DNA of 64,000 bases, taken from Sulfitobacter sp043557345 (lineage in GTDB: Bacteria > Pseudomonadota > Alphaproteobacteria > Rhodobacterales > Rhodobacteraceae). Position 1 is the first letter of the stretch, and each line of letters begins with the position of its first letter. A program made the position numbers and the translations under genes. Of the stretch, positions 1 through 7,998 are shown one piece after another. Under the pieces are notes generated by a model, which was given only the letters and a program-made list of their open reading frames with translations, had not been told where the DNA came from and ran no database searches. Location: the NCBI RefSeq assembly GCF_043557345.1, contig NZ_JBIFFV010000004.1, positions 233,362 to 297,361 of the forward strand, in the 5' to 3' direction.

Positions 1-554
1 GCGTCCGCCGGATCGAAGCGTTGACCGGGACCGAGGCTTTGGCATGGCTGCGCGAACAGGAAGTGGCGCTGAGCCGGGTCGCTGCGGAGTTGAAAACCTC
101 GGCCAGCGATGTGCCGGACCGGGTGCGCGCATTGTTGGACGAACGTCGCAGCTTGTCCAACGAAGTGGCGCAGTTGCGCCGTGAATTGGCGATGTCGGGC
201 GGCGGCGCGGCCGCGCCCGAAGCGCGCGAGGTGAACGGCGTGAAATTCCTAGGCCAAGTGCTGAGCGGTATCACGGGCAAAGACCTGCCGGGGCTGGTGG
301 ATGAACATAAGGCCAAGCTCGGCTCGGGCGCGGTGCTGCTGATTGCCGACACCGGTGGCAAGGCCGCGGTCGCGGGCGGTGTGACGAAGGATTTGACAGA
401 TCGCCTCTCGGCGGTCGACATGGTGAAAGCGGCGGTTGCCGAACTGGGCGGAAAGGGCGGCGGTGGCCGACCCGACATGGCGCAGGGCGGCGGCGCTTCG
501 GCGGAGAATGCCGAGGCGGCGATTGCCGCGGCTGAGAACATCTTGAAAGGATAA
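1..554 (+). CDS. alaS: Alanyl-tRNA synthetase, C-terminal end (partial)
   Basis: The reading frame is open from base 3 at the left window edge to a TAA at 552-554, so only about the last 184 residues are present. A coiled-coil stretch (LLDERRSLSNEVAQLRREL) is followed by a glycine-rich DHHA1-type domain (SGAVLLIADTGGKAAVAGGV) and the typical ending GGKGGGGRPDMAQGGG. This is the C-Ala region, which helps the enzyme bind tRNA-Ala and lies after the editing domain. The catalytic and editing domains lie outside the window. The gene sits 5 nt before the next coding region, so the two are probably co-transcribed. Confidence 0.93.
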   Translation, partial: VRRIEALTGTEALAWLREQEVALSRVAAELKTSASDVPDRVRALLDERRSLSNEVAQLRRELAMSGGGAAAPEAREVNGVKFLGQVLSGITGKDLPGLVDEHKAKLGSGAVLLIADTGGKAAVAGGVTKDLTDRLSAVDMVKAAVAELGGKGGGGRPDMAQGGGASAENAEAAIAAAENILKG

Positions 555-559
555 GGCCC

Positions 560-847
560 ATGGGCGCACTTTGGATTGCACATGTCACCGTCACCGATGA
601 GGAGGCGTATAAGAAATACGCCGCCGGCGCCACCGAGGCCATTGCGGCGCATGGCGGTAAGTTCATCGCCCGCGGCGGGCGGTTCGTTCAGCTTGAGGGC
701 AAAGAGCGGCCGCGCAACGTGGTGGCCCGTTTCCCCGATGTCGAAACGGCTGAAAAATGTTATCACTCCGATGCTTATCAAGCGGCGTTGAACCATGCGC
801 GCGGGGCTTCTGAGCGTGAGTTGATGATCGTCGAAACTGACGAGTGA
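560..847 (+). CDS. DUF1330/YciI-like small protein
   Basis: A 95-residue cytosolic protein beginning MGALWIAHVTVTDEEAYKKY. The alternation of beta strands with an early V-T-V-T-D-E segment, a central FPDVETAEKCYHSDAYQ motif and an ALNHARGASERELMIVE ending match the ferredoxin-like DUF1330 fold. Members of this family are small dimers without a settled biochemical role. The gene starts 5 nt after alaS and is followed by a strong terminator, so it is probably the last gene of an alaS transcript. I infer family membership only and make no claim about substrate. Confidence 0.8.
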   Translation: MGALWIAHVTVTDEEAYKKYAAGATEAIAAHGGKFIARGGRFVQLEGKERPRNVVARFPDVETAEKCYHSDAYQAALNHARGASERELMIVETDE

Positions 848-856
848 TCTTAGGAT

Positions 857-888
857 GCCCCGCCTGCCAAACAGGCGGGGCGTCTTGC
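857..888 (+). terminator. Intrinsic terminator after the alaS/DUF1330 pair
   Basis: A perfect 10-bp stem, GCCCCGCCTG (857-866) with CAGGCGGGGC (872-881), closes a CCAAA loop and is followed by a T-containing tract. It lies 10 nt past the DUF1330 stop codon. Confidence 0.8.
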
Positions 889-932
889 TTGGCCATGGCG
901 GAACCTTCGACGCGGAGGGCGGTTGAACCCTC

Positions 933-1658
933 ATGAACCTCGCCCGACTATCTACTTTCGCCCAATGGTGCCGCCGCCATGTGGAGGTGACGACCCTAGC
1001 CTTGATGGGGCTTTCGATCACAGCGGTTTGGACCTTGGCCGAACTAACCGAAGAGGTCGTCGCAGGCAGCACCAGCAGCCTTGACCGTGACATCTTGTTG
1101 TTCCTACGCACGCCCGGCGACCTTTCCGATCCCATCGGCCCGTGGTGGGTCGAGGAGATTGGCCGCGATTTGACGGCTCTCGGCGGGGTCGCGGTGCTGG
1201 TCCTGACGACCGTTGTCGTCTCGCTCTTTTTCCTGTTGCAACGGCGATGGTCGACCGCGCTTTACATCCTCGCCACCGTTGGCGGGGGGATCGTGCTGAG
1301 CAGCATCGCCAAGGAGTTTTTCGACCGCCCGCGCCCCGACCTCGTGCCGCATGGGTCGCTCGTGCATACGGCGAGCTTCCCTTCGGGACATTCGATGATG
1401 GCGGCGGTGGCCTATCTCACCCTTGGCGCGATGGTGGCGCGGGCGCAGAAACGGCGGGCGCTTAAGGTCTATACGCTGGCGGTTGCGGTCTTGCTGACGC
1501 TGCTTGTCGGGATCAGCCGGGTCTATATGGGGGTGCATTGGCCGACGGATGTGGCGGCGGGCTGGCTTGGGGGCGGGGCTTGGGCAATCCTGTGCCTGAT
1601 TGCTGCGCTGAGTTTGGCGAAGCGCGGGCATATCGATCGCGAGGAAAGCGATACTTAG
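933..1658 (+). CDS. PAP2-family membrane phosphatase
   Basis: A 241-residue integral membrane protein with hydrophobic segments around residues 20-36, 83-102, 110-125, 155-170, 180-195 and 208-230. The three phosphatase signature motifs are present: KEFFDRPRP (127-135), PSGH (150-153) and SRVYMGVHWPTD (195-206). These carry the arginines and histidines of the acid-phosphatase mechanism. The family removes phosphate from lipid phosphates such as phosphatidate, or from undecaprenyl pyrophosphate; the exact substrate cannot be read here. A purine-rich GGAGGG lies 14 nt before the ATG, which is farther than usual, so the start is slightly uncertain. The gene stands alone between two terminators. 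Confidence 0.9.
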   Translation: MNLARLSTFAQWCRRHVEVTTLALMGLSITAVWTLAELTEEVVAGSTSSLDRDILLFLRTPGDLSDPIGPWWVEEIGRDLTALGGVAVLVLTTVVVSLFFLLQRRWSTALYILATVGGGIVLSSIAKEFFDRPRPDLVPHGSLVHTASFPSGHSMMAAVAYLTLGAMVARAQKRRALKVYTLAVAVLLTLLVGISRVYMGVHWPTDVAAGWLGGGAWAILCLIAALSLAKRGHIDREESDT

Positions 1659-1687
1659 GGCGGCTACATTTCTGAACCACAGATATG

Positions 1688-1725
1688 AAAACGGCAGCGC
1701 ATTGCGAAATGCGCTGCCGTTTTTC
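1688..1725. terminator. Bidirectional terminator between PAP2 gene and typA
   Basis: The stem ACGGCAGCGCATT / AATGCGCTGCCGT (1691-1720) is flanked by AAAA on the left and TTTTTCTTT on the right. It can therefore end transcription from both the plus-strand phosphatase gene and the minus-strand typA. Confidence 0.85.
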
Positions 1726-1741
1726 TTTGATTATCTGTAGC

Positions 1742-3559
1742 TTAGCTCGCCTTCGCCATCCGCTTGCGCTCATGCGGGTCGAGGTAGCGCTTGCGCAGAC
1801 GCACGGCGTTCGGCGTCACTTCGACCAGCTCATCATCGTCAATATAGGCAATCGCCTCTTCAAGGCTCAGCGTCATCGGCGGGGTCAGGCGCACTGCGTC
1901 ATCGGTGCCCGAGGCGCGCACGTTGGTCAGCTTCTTGCCCTTCAGCGGGTTCACTTCCAGATCGTTGTCGCGGCTGTGCTCGCCGATGATCATGCCGGTG
2001 TAGACGTCTGCCTGCGCGCCGATCATCATCTTGCCGCGCTCTTCGAGGTTCCACAGCGCGTAGGCGACCGAGGTGCCGTTCTCCATCGAGATCAGCACGC
2101 CCGCGCGACGGCCCGGGATCGGTCCCTTGTGCGGTGCCCAGCCGTGGAACACTCGGTTCAACACACCGGTGCCGCGGGTGTCGGTGAGGAATTCACCGTG
2201 GTAGCCGATCAGCCCGCGCGAGGGGACATGGGCGATGATCCGGGTCTTGCCAGCGCCGGCGGGCTTCATCTCGACCAACTCGCCCTTGCGGGTGCCGGTG
2301 ATTTTCTCGATCACCGCGCCGGAGTATTCGTCATCCACGTCGATGGTGGCTTCCTCGATCGGCTCATGGCGCACGCCGTCGATCTCTTGGAACAGCACCT
2401 GCGGGCGGGAGATCGACAGCTCGAACCCTTCGCGGCGCATGTTTTCGATGAGCACGCCCATCTGCAATTCGCCGCGGCCCGCGACTTCGAAAGCCTCGCC
2501 ACCCGGTGTGTCGGAGATCTTGATCGCCACGTTGCTTTCAGCTTCTTTCAGTAGACGCTCGCGGATCACGCGGGACTGTACCTTTTTGCCGTCACGGCCC
2601 GCGAGCGGGCTGTCGTTGATGCCGAAGGTCACGGTGATGGTGGGCGGGTCAATCGGTTGTGCCGGGATTGCTTCGTTCACCGAAGGATCGGCCAGCGTGT
2701 CGGCCACGGTGGCCTTGGCCATGCCCGCGATGGAGACAATGTCACCGGCCTCGGCCACGTCGATAGCGGTCTGTTCCAGCCCGCGGAAGGCGAGGATTTT
2801 GGTGGCGCGGAAGGTCTCGATCTGGGTGCCGTCGCGCGACATCGCTTTGACGGTTTGGCCCGCTTTCAGGGTGCCGGTTTCCACGCGCCCAGTCAGCAGG
2901 CGGCCCAGGAACGGGTCGCCGCCGAGCGTGGTGGCCAGCATGGTGAAGGGCTTGTCGGCGTTTTCAATCTGCTTCGGCGCGGGGACGTGATCAAGGATCA
3001 GGTCGAACAGCGCGGAGAGGTCTTTGCGCGGCCCGTCAAGCTCGGCATCCGCCCAGCCGGAGCGGCCCGAGGCATACATATGCGGGAATTCGAGCTGTTC
3101 GTCGGTGGCGTCGAGACTGGCGAAAAGGTCGAAACATTCATCCAGCGCGCGGTCGGGCTCGGCATCCGGCTTGTCGACCTTGTTCAGCACGACAATGGGG
3201 CGCAGGCCCAGTTTCAGCGCCTTGGAGGTCACGAATTTGGTCTGCGGCATCGGGCCTTCGGCGGCATCCACCAAAAGCACCACACCGTCGACCATCGACA
3301 GGATGCGCTCGACCTCGCCGCCGAAGTCGGCGTGGCCGGGCGTGTCGACGATGTTGATGCGGGTATTGTTCCACACGACCGAGGTCGGCTTGGCGAAGAT
3401 GGTGATGCCGCGCTCACGCTCCAGGTCGTTGCTGTCCATGGCGCGCTCGGTCGTCGCCTGGTTTTCACGGTAGGTGCCGGATTGTTTCAGAAGCTCGTCC
3501 ACCAGCGTCGTCTTGCCGTGGTCGACGTGGGCGATGATTGCGATGTTGCGCAGGTCCAT
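1742..3559 (-). CDS. typA: Translational GTPase TypA/BipA
   Basis: The 605-residue protein begins MDLRNIAIIAHVDHGKTTLV. The frame is open 37 codons further upstream, but this start matches the family N-terminus and length. The G1 motif AHVDHGKT (residues 10-17), the DTPGHADFGGEV switch and NKVD identify a ribosome-associated GTPase of the EF-G class. Elongation-factor-like domains follow, then the TypA C-terminus with a SRGLIGYHGEFLTDTRG-type stretch. TypA/BipA binds 70S ribosomes under stress and helps 50S assembly at low temperature. It is probably a single-gene unit, ending at the shared terminator. Confidence 0.97.
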   Translation of the reverse strand: MDLRNIAIIAHVDHGKTTLVDELLKQSGTYRENQATTERAMDSNDLERERGITIFAKPTSVVWNNTRINIVDTPGHADFGGEVERILSMVDGVVLLVDAAEGPMPQTKFVTSKALKLGLRPIVVLNKVDKPDAEPDRALDECFDLFASLDATDEQLEFPHMYASGRSGWADAELDGPRKDLSALFDLILDHVPAPKQIENADKPFTMLATTLGGDPFLGRLLTGRVETGTLKAGQTVKAMSRDGTQIETFRATKILAFRGLEQTAIDVAEAGDIVSIAGMAKATVADTLADPSVNEAIPAQPIDPPTITVTFGINDSPLAGRDGKKVQSRVIRERLLKEAESNVAIKISDTPGGEAFEVAGRGELQMGVLIENMRREGFELSISRPQVLFQEIDGVRHEPIEEATIDVDDEYSGAVIEKITGTRKGELVEMKPAGAGKTRIIAHVPSRGLIGYHGEFLTDTRGTGVLNRVFHGWAPHKGPIPGRRAGVLISMENGTSVAYALWNLEERGKMMIGAQADVYTGMIIGEHSRDNDLEVNPLKGKKLTNVRASGTDDAVRLTPPMTLSLEEAIAYIDDDELVEVTPNAVRLRKRYLDPHERKRMAKAS

Positions 3560-3705
3560 TAAGTCAGCCTTTGGATAGGGGAGGGACGCGCCAACCTGAA
3601 GCTGCGCGTATAATTGCGCCGCCCATACCGCGCCCCGGCTGCAATTGCTAGCCCTAATGCCGTGACGCACCCCTTACTGCGCGAAGCTGTGCCACTGGCG
3701 CAGCC

Positions 3706-4035
3706 TTAATGGGTGGCGCTGTTCGAAAAGAGGTGGATGACCAGAATGCCGCTGATGATCAGCACAAGGCCCAGAACCGCGGGCAGGTCGAGCCGCTGAC
3801 CGAAGAGGACGAAGCCGATGATCGCGATCAGCACGATCCCCAGACCAGCCCAAAAGGCATAGACGATCCCAACCGGCATGACCTTCAGCGCCAGCGACAT
3901 GCAGTAGAAAGAGATCATGTAAAAGACCACCACCGCCACCGAAGGCCAGAGCCGCGTAAACTGGTGTGACGCCTGCACCGCGGTCGTCCCAAGGGTTTCC
4001 GCCACCACGGCGATGATGAGCCACAGGTAATGCAT
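3706..4035 (-). CDS. Small multidrug resistance (SMR) transporter, EmrE-like
   Basis: A 109-residue protein with four hydrophobic helices. The proton/substrate glutamate of helix 1 is present (AVVAETLGTT, Glu13), followed by an FTRLWPSV motif and the helix 3-4 block GIVYAFWAGLGIVLI and FGQRLDLPA, all close to EmrE. Such proteins are dimeric proton antiporters for lipophilic or quaternary cations. An AGGAAG Shine-Dalgarno lies just before the ATG. The gene starts 11 nt after the stop of the Lrp-type regulator on the same strand, so the pair is probably one operon and the regulator may control the pump. Confidence 0.92.
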   Translation of the reverse strand: MHYLWLIIAVVAETLGTTAVQASHQFTRLWPSVAVVVFYMISFYCMSLALKVMPVGIVYAFWAGLGIVLIAIIGFVLFGQRLDLPAVLGLVLIISGILVIHLFSNSATH

Positions 4036-4046
4036 CTCGGTCTTCC

Positions 4047-4505
4047 TTAGAGCGGGAGTTCGGTGGTTTCCTTGATCTCCTCCATCACGAAACTGGCCGA
4101 GACATCCGATAGCGGCACTCGGCGGATCAGGTCTTGATAGAGGCGATCATATCCCGCCATATCCCGAACGCGCGCCCGGATCAAATAGTCCAGATCACCG
4201 GTCATCCGGTAGACGCCGAGGATCTCGGGCATGGCTTTCGTGGCGCGGGAGAACCTCTCGAGCCAATCGGGCGCATGGGCGTTGGTGCGGACTTGGATAA
4301 AGACGCTGAGGCCGAGGCCGAGTTTCGCCGCGTCCAAGAGCGTGACGCGGTTCTTGATCACGCCGGCCTTTTCAAGCGCCCGGATGCGCCGCCAGCAGGC
4401 GTTGCGCGACAGATGGACCGCCGCGCCAAGCGCTTCGAGGGATTGGCTGGCGTCGCGTTGCAGTTCGACCAATATGCGACGGTCTATATCATCAAGTGTA
4501 ATCAT
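4047..4505 (-). CDS. Lrp/AsnC-family transcriptional regulator
   Basis: 152 residues starting MITLDDIDRRILVELQRDA. The frame extends further upstream, but this start gives the normal family length. An N-terminal winged helix (LSRNACWRRIRALEKAGVI) is followed by a RAM ligand-binding domain (SVFIQVRTNAHA ... GVYRMTGDLDYLIRARV). Members bind amino acids and act as octameric DNA-wrapping regulators. It lies directly upstream of the SMR pump gene and divergent from the small DUF6356-like gene. The 115-bp divergent spacer is the likely place for self-regulation. Confidence 0.93.
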   Translation of the reverse strand: MITLDDIDRRILVELQRDASQSLEALGAAVHLSRNACWRRIRALEKAGVIKNRVTLLDAAKLGLGLSVFIQVRTNAHAPDWLERFSRATKAMPEILGVYRMTGDLDYLIRARVRDMAGYDRLYQDLIRRVPLSDVSASFVMEEIKETTELPL

Positions 4506-4620
4506 TCTGGAAGTTTGGGGGGAAATATTCTCGCACACAAGCGGTTGTCGGGAGTAGTTTGAGACAATGTCACAAGCAGGCTCGGCTAGGGTGGGAGAAA
4601 GGCAGAGACAGGAGTTTCCC

Positions 4621-4827
4621 ATGATCGCACGCATCTTCCTCGACCATCCCGCCAAGGTGGATGAAACGTTTTTCGAGCATATGGCTTTCGCGTTGAAGTT
4701 CTCGGGGCTGCTGTTCGCAGCGGCGGGCGCCGCGCTGGTCCATGCGCTGATCCCGTGCCTGTTCGAGAAGACGGCGAGCGGGATCATCGCGAAGCTTTAC
4801 GCGCGGACGCATAATCGGGGGCAGTGA
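4621..4827 (+). CDS. Small membrane protein, DUF6356-like
   Basis: A 68-residue protein starting MIARIFLDHPAKVDETFFEHM, with AGGAG at 4610-4614 placed 6 nt before the ATG. The N-terminal FLDHPxxVDEtFxEH motif and the single hydrophobic helix (FSGLLFAAAGAALVHALIPCLF) fit the DUF6356 family of short alphaproteobacterial proteins, sometimes loosely labelled as capsule-related. No function is established that I can cite. The gene is divergent from the Lrp regulator. Confidence 0.75.
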   Translation: MIARIFLDHPAKVDETFFEHMAFALKFSGLLFAAAGAALVHALIPCLFEKTASGIIAKLYARTHNRGQ

Positions 4828-4875
4828 GGGCCGGCGCGGCTCCAGTTTCGCAATGAGGGCCAGCGCCTACCCGGT

Positions 4876-4920
4876 CGCACCGAAGGTGCGCCCCCTTTAT
4901 AGCGGCACGCCTCCGGCGTG
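4876..4920. repeat. Pair of short hairpins, REP-like
   Basis: Two small perfect hairpins lie in tandem in the 217-bp gap between the DUF6356-like gene and icd: CGCACC-GAA-GGTGCG (4876-4890) and CACGCC-TCC-GGCGTG (4906-4920). Both have 6-bp stems and 3-nt loops. They look like repetitive extragenic elements, but copy number in the genome cannot be seen from this window. Confidence 0.45.
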
Positions 4921-4983
4921 ACGGGCGGGCAGGCGATGGCCCGGCGCCTACGGCTTGGTTCCGGGTCCGGGTGGCAGGCGTGA

Positions 4984-5020
4984 CCGAAAAAATAGAAAAG
5001 GGCCGCATCGTGCGGCCCTC
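4984..5020 (-). terminator. Terminator of icd
   Basis: The stem GGGCCGCA / TGCGGCCC (5000-5018) has a 3-nt loop. Read on the minus strand it is followed by a run rich in T (complement of 4986-4999), directly downstream of the icd stop codon. Confidence 0.8.
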
Positions 5021-5044
5021 GGTCATCCCAAGCTCTCGACAGGC

Positions 5045-6259
5045 TCAGCCCGCCAGCGCCTTGTTCAGGTTCTCGTCTACCTTCTCCAAGAATCCCATAG
5101 TCGTCAGCCAGCCCTGATCCGGCCCCACCAGCAGGGCGAGGTCTTTGGTCATGAAGCCCGATTCCACCGTATCCACCACGACCTTCTCCAGCGTCTCGGC
5201 GAAGTTGATCAGCGCGCTGTTTTCGTCCAACTTGCCCCGGTGCTTCAACCCGCCGGTCCAAGCGTAGATTGAGGCGATGGAGTTGGTCGAGGTCTCCTCG
5301 CCCTTCTGGTGCTGGCGGTAATGGCGCGTGACGGTGCCATGGGCGGCCTCGGCTTCCACGATCTTGCCGTCGGGTGTCATCAGTTGCGAGGTCATCAGCC
5401 CCAAAGAGCCGAAACCCTGCGCCACGGTGTCGGACTGCACGTCGCCGTCGTAGTTCTTGCAGGCCCAGACATAGCCGCCCGACCATTTCATCGCCGAGGC
5501 GACCATGTCGTCGATCAGGCGGTGCTCGTACCAGATGTTCTTTTTCTTGAACGCGGCGGCGAATTCCGCGTCGAAAATCTCTTGGAACAGGTCTTTGAAA
5601 CGCCCGTCATAGGCTTTCAGGATCGTGTTCTTGGTCGACAGATACACCGGCCAGCCACGGTTCAGACCGTAGTTGAAAGACGCGCGCGCGAAATCGCGGA
5701 TCGAATCGTCGAGGTTGTACATGGCCATGGTGACGCCAGCGGAGGGCGCATCGAAGACCTCCTTCTCGATGGTCTCGCCATCGTCGCCGACAAATTTGAT
5801 GGTCAGCTTGCCCTTGCCGGGGAAGCGGAAATCAGTGGCGCGGTACTGGTCGCCAAAGGCATGGCGGCCCACGACGATGGGCTGGGTCCAGCCCGGCACG
5901 AGGCGCGGCACGTTGCGGCAGATGATCGGCTCGCGGAAGATCACGCCGCCCAGAATATTGCGGATGGTGCCGTTGGGGCTGCGGTACATGCGCTTGAGGC
6001 CGAACTCCTCGACCCGTGCCTCGTCAGGAGTAATGGTGGCGCATTTCACGCCGACGCCATGTTCGCGGATCGCATGGGCCGCGTCGACGGTGATCTGGTC
6101 GTCGGTCTCGTCCCGGACTTCGATGCCGAGGTCGTAATACTTAAGGTCAACGTCAAGATAGGGGGTGATCAGCTTTTTCTTGATGAAATCCCAGATGATC
6201 CGGGTCATCTCATCGCCGTCGAGTTCGACGATGGGGTTGTCTACCTTGATCTTCGACAT
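5045..6259 (-). CDS. icd: NADP-dependent isocitrate dehydrogenase
   Basis: 404 residues beginning MSKIKVDNPIVELDGDEMTR. The start was chosen over an upstream ATG because an AAAGGAA ribosome site precedes it and the length fits the homodimeric, eukaryote-like NADP-IDH type. Isocitrate-binding residues lie in SPNGTIRNILGG, the metal-binding aspartates in RLIDDMVASAMKWSGG and KNYDGDVQSD, and the NADP site in AAHGTVTRHYRQHQKG. The enzyme converts isocitrate and NADP to 2-oxoglutarate, CO2 and NADPH in the TCA cycle. It is monocistronic, with its own terminator. Confidence 0.97.
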   Translation of the reverse strand: MSKIKVDNPIVELDGDEMTRIIWDFIKKKLITPYLDVDLKYYDLGIEVRDETDDQITVDAAHAIREHGVGVKCATITPDEARVEEFGLKRMYRSPNGTIRNILGGVIFREPIICRNVPRLVPGWTQPIVVGRHAFGDQYRATDFRFPGKGKLTIKFVGDDGETIEKEVFDAPSAGVTMAMYNLDDSIRDFARASFNYGLNRGWPVYLSTKNTILKAYDGRFKDLFQEIFDAEFAAAFKKKNIWYEHRLIDDMVASAMKWSGGYVWACKNYDGDVQSDTVAQGFGSLGLMTSQLMTPDGKIVEAEAAHGTVTRHYRQHQKGEETSTNSIASIYAWTGGLKHRGKLDENSALINFAETLEKVVVDTVESGFMTKDLALLVGPDQGWLTTMGFLEKVDENLNKALAG

Positions 6260-6355
6260 GACGAATTCCTTTGTTTCAGGGTGCGTTTGGCCGTGCTTTA
6301 GCCTATTCGGGGCCAAAGAGAAAGATCGTATACCATGGTATGCCGAAGGCTGCCG

Positions 6356-6940
6356 TCAGGCGCCGACCCCGGCGAAAAAGCTGCTGATGCGGGCGCGGGC
6401 ATAGGACCAGAGTGCAGGGGCACCGATGGCGATCTTGCGGCCGACCTTCTCTTCGATCTGCGCCTCCGAGACGTTGTAACTGGTCCAGCTGCCGCCGCCA
6501 GAGGCCAGGTTCTGCATCGGCGGCTGAAACCGGTCGAGCGATTTGGCAAAGCGCGCCGTGGGGCTTTCGGCGGCCTCGAACTCTTCCCAGATGCTGCGCA
6601 GCTCGTCCCGCAGATCGTCGGGCAATAGGCCAAAGATGCGGTCGGCGGCGATCTGTTCCTGCGCTTCCATCTCGGCGGCGTCGTAGTCGCCAAAGATCGG
6701 ATTGTCGCCCGCGTCAATCTCAACAAGGTCGTGCAAGATCAGCATCTTAATGACGCGGTTGATGTCGACCTCAGGCGCGGCTTGATCGGCCAGCACCAGC
6801 GCATAGAGCGTCAGATGCCAGGAATGTTCAGCAGAGTTTTCCGCACGGCTGGCATCACAAAGCGTGGTGCCGCGCAGCACGGTCTTCAGCTTGTCGGCCT
6901 CGTTCAGAAAGGCGATCTGCTGGTCCAGCCGCGCGGTCAT
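6356..6940 (-). CDS. HD-domain metal-dependent phosphohydrolase
   Basis: 194 residues with the HD signature: His39 and His42 in AENSAEHSWHLTL, the His70-Asp71 pair in KMLILHDLVEID, and a distal Asp in AKSLDRFQPPMQN. This is the HD_3/YfbR-like type, whose characterised members hydrolyse nucleoside monophosphates or related phosphate esters. The substrate here is not known. The start codon overlaps the last 4 nt of the preceding 78-residue gene, which implies translational coupling in the operon hydrolase-78aa-HD. Confidence 0.85.
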   Translation of the reverse strand: MTARLDQQIAFLNEADKLKTVLRGTTLCDASRAENSAEHSWHLTLYALVLADQAAPEVDINRVIKMLILHDLVEIDAGDNPIFGDYDAAEMEAQEQIAADRIFGLLPDDLRDELRSIWEEFEAAESPTARFAKSLDRFQPPMQNLASGGGSWTSYNVSEAQIEEKVGRKIAIGAPALWSYARARISSFFAGVGA

Positions 6941-7173
6941 GCGCCGCCCTTGCCGCGATGGTCGCGCAGCTTGCGCGCCAGAAAGGCGCGGGCCTTGTCA
7001 TTGGCCATCCGGGTGCGAACGGCGGTGAGAAAGGCTTCTTCCAGCGTTTGCGACGAGGCGCCCAGCACCTCGCCGACTTCCATGAACAATCGGTCTTCAC
7101 CTGTTTCGGCCTGAACGGCGAGACATTCCTCAGCCAATTTATTGGCCAGTTGGTTGACGACCGCCTCCGCCAT
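6937..7173 (-). CDS. Conserved hypothetical protein, 78 aa
   Basis: A short, probably helical protein (MAEAVVNQLANKLAEECLAV...) with an EVGEVLGASSQTLEEAFLTAVRTRMA stretch. I do not recognise a domain. It is held between an alpha/beta hydrolase gene and an HD phosphohydrolase gene, sharing 1 nt (ATGA-type overlap) with the former and 4 nt with the latter. That packing is strong evidence that the frame is really translated. No function is proposed. Confidence 0.8.
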   Translation of the reverse strand: MAEAVVNQLANKLAEECLAVQAETGEDRLFMEVGEVLGASSQTLEEAFLTAVRTRMANDKARAFLARKLRDHRGKGGA

Positions 7174-7826
7174 CAGCGCGTGGATTCCGTCAGGCGGCGT
7201 TTCACATAGTCGCTGGTCGAGGTGATCAGCGTGTCCATATGCGGCTCTTCAAAGAAGTGCCCGGCGCCTTCGATCTCCTGATGGGTGATCGTGATGCCCT
7301 TTTGCTCGTGCAGCTTGCTGACGAGGTTCGTGGTATCCGCAGGCGGCGCCACGCGGTCGGCAGAGCCATTGATCACCAGACCCGAGGCCGGGCAGGGCGC
7401 GAGGAAGGAAAAGTCGTACATATTCGCGGGCGGCGAGACCGAGATGAAGCCCGTGATCTCGGGCCGGCGCATCAGCAGTTGCATCCCGATCCATGCGCCA
7501 AAGGAGAAACCCGCGACCCAGCAGTGTTTGGAATTGTTGTTCATCGATTGCAGATAATCGAGCGCCGAGGCCGCATCAGACAATTCGCCGATGCCCTGAT
7601 CGTATTCGCCCTGGCTGCGGCCCACGCCACGGAAGTTGAAGCGCAGCACGGTGAAACCCATGTTGTAGAACGCATAGTGCAGGTTATAGACAACCTTGTG
7701 ATTCATCGTCCCGCCGAACTGCGGATGCGGATGCAGCACGATGGCAATCGGGGCGTCACGTTCTTTTTGGGGGTGGTAGCGGCCTTCGAGGCGGCCTTCG
7801 GGTCCGGGAAAAATAACCTCGGGCAT
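7173..7826 (-). CDS. Alpha/beta hydrolase
   Basis: 217 residues from MPEVIFPGPEG. An AGGGA Shine-Dalgarno 6 nt before this ATG favours it over a possible start 8 codons upstream. The likely triad is visible: Ser108 in the nucleophile elbow GFSFG, Asp157 in NGSADRV and His190 in EGAGHFF. The oxyanion-region motif LHPHPQFGGTMNHK and FRGVGRSQG mark the dienelactone-hydrolase-like group often annotated only as alpha/beta hydrolase. The substrate is unknown. It is the first gene of a three-gene operon transcribed away from iscR. Confidence 0.88.
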   Translation of the reverse strand: MPEVIFPGPEGRLEGRYHPQKERDAPIAIVLHPHPQFGGTMNHKVVYNLHYAFYNMGFTVLRFNFRGVGRSQGEYDQGIGELSDAASALDYLQSMNNNSKHCWVAGFSFGAWIGMQLLMRRPEITGFISVSPPANMYDFSFLAPCPASGLVINGSADRVAPPADTTNLVSKLHEQKGITITHQEIEGAGHFFEEPHMDTLITSTSDYVKRRLTESTR

Positions 7827-7866
7827 GGGTATCCCTGTCTGGGGGTTCAAAGATCGCTGCGAATAG

Positions 7867-7903
7867 TTGACGAATTCGCTAGGCCACCTTAGAACGGTTC
7901 TAA
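7867..7903 (+). promoter_or_regulatory. iscR-suf promoter with an Irr-box-like palindrome
   Basis: The palindrome TTAGAACGGTTCTAA (7889-7903) has 7-nt arms around one central base. It matches the TTAGAA-N3-TTCTAA core of Irr (ICE) boxes known from alphaproteobacterial iron regulation. A possible -35 TTGACG (7867-7872) and -10 TAGAAC (7890-7895) are 17 nt apart, so the palindrome would cover the -10. The site is 96 nt before the iscR start. The promoter assignment is inference. Confidence 0.65.
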
Positions 7904-7998
7904 TCTGGTTCCGCGCAATGTCGCGTGGATCAGTCTCTGGACTTAGGCATTTAAGCCGCCCACGTCAATCAAATGGCGCGGCGGGTGAGGGTGAGACG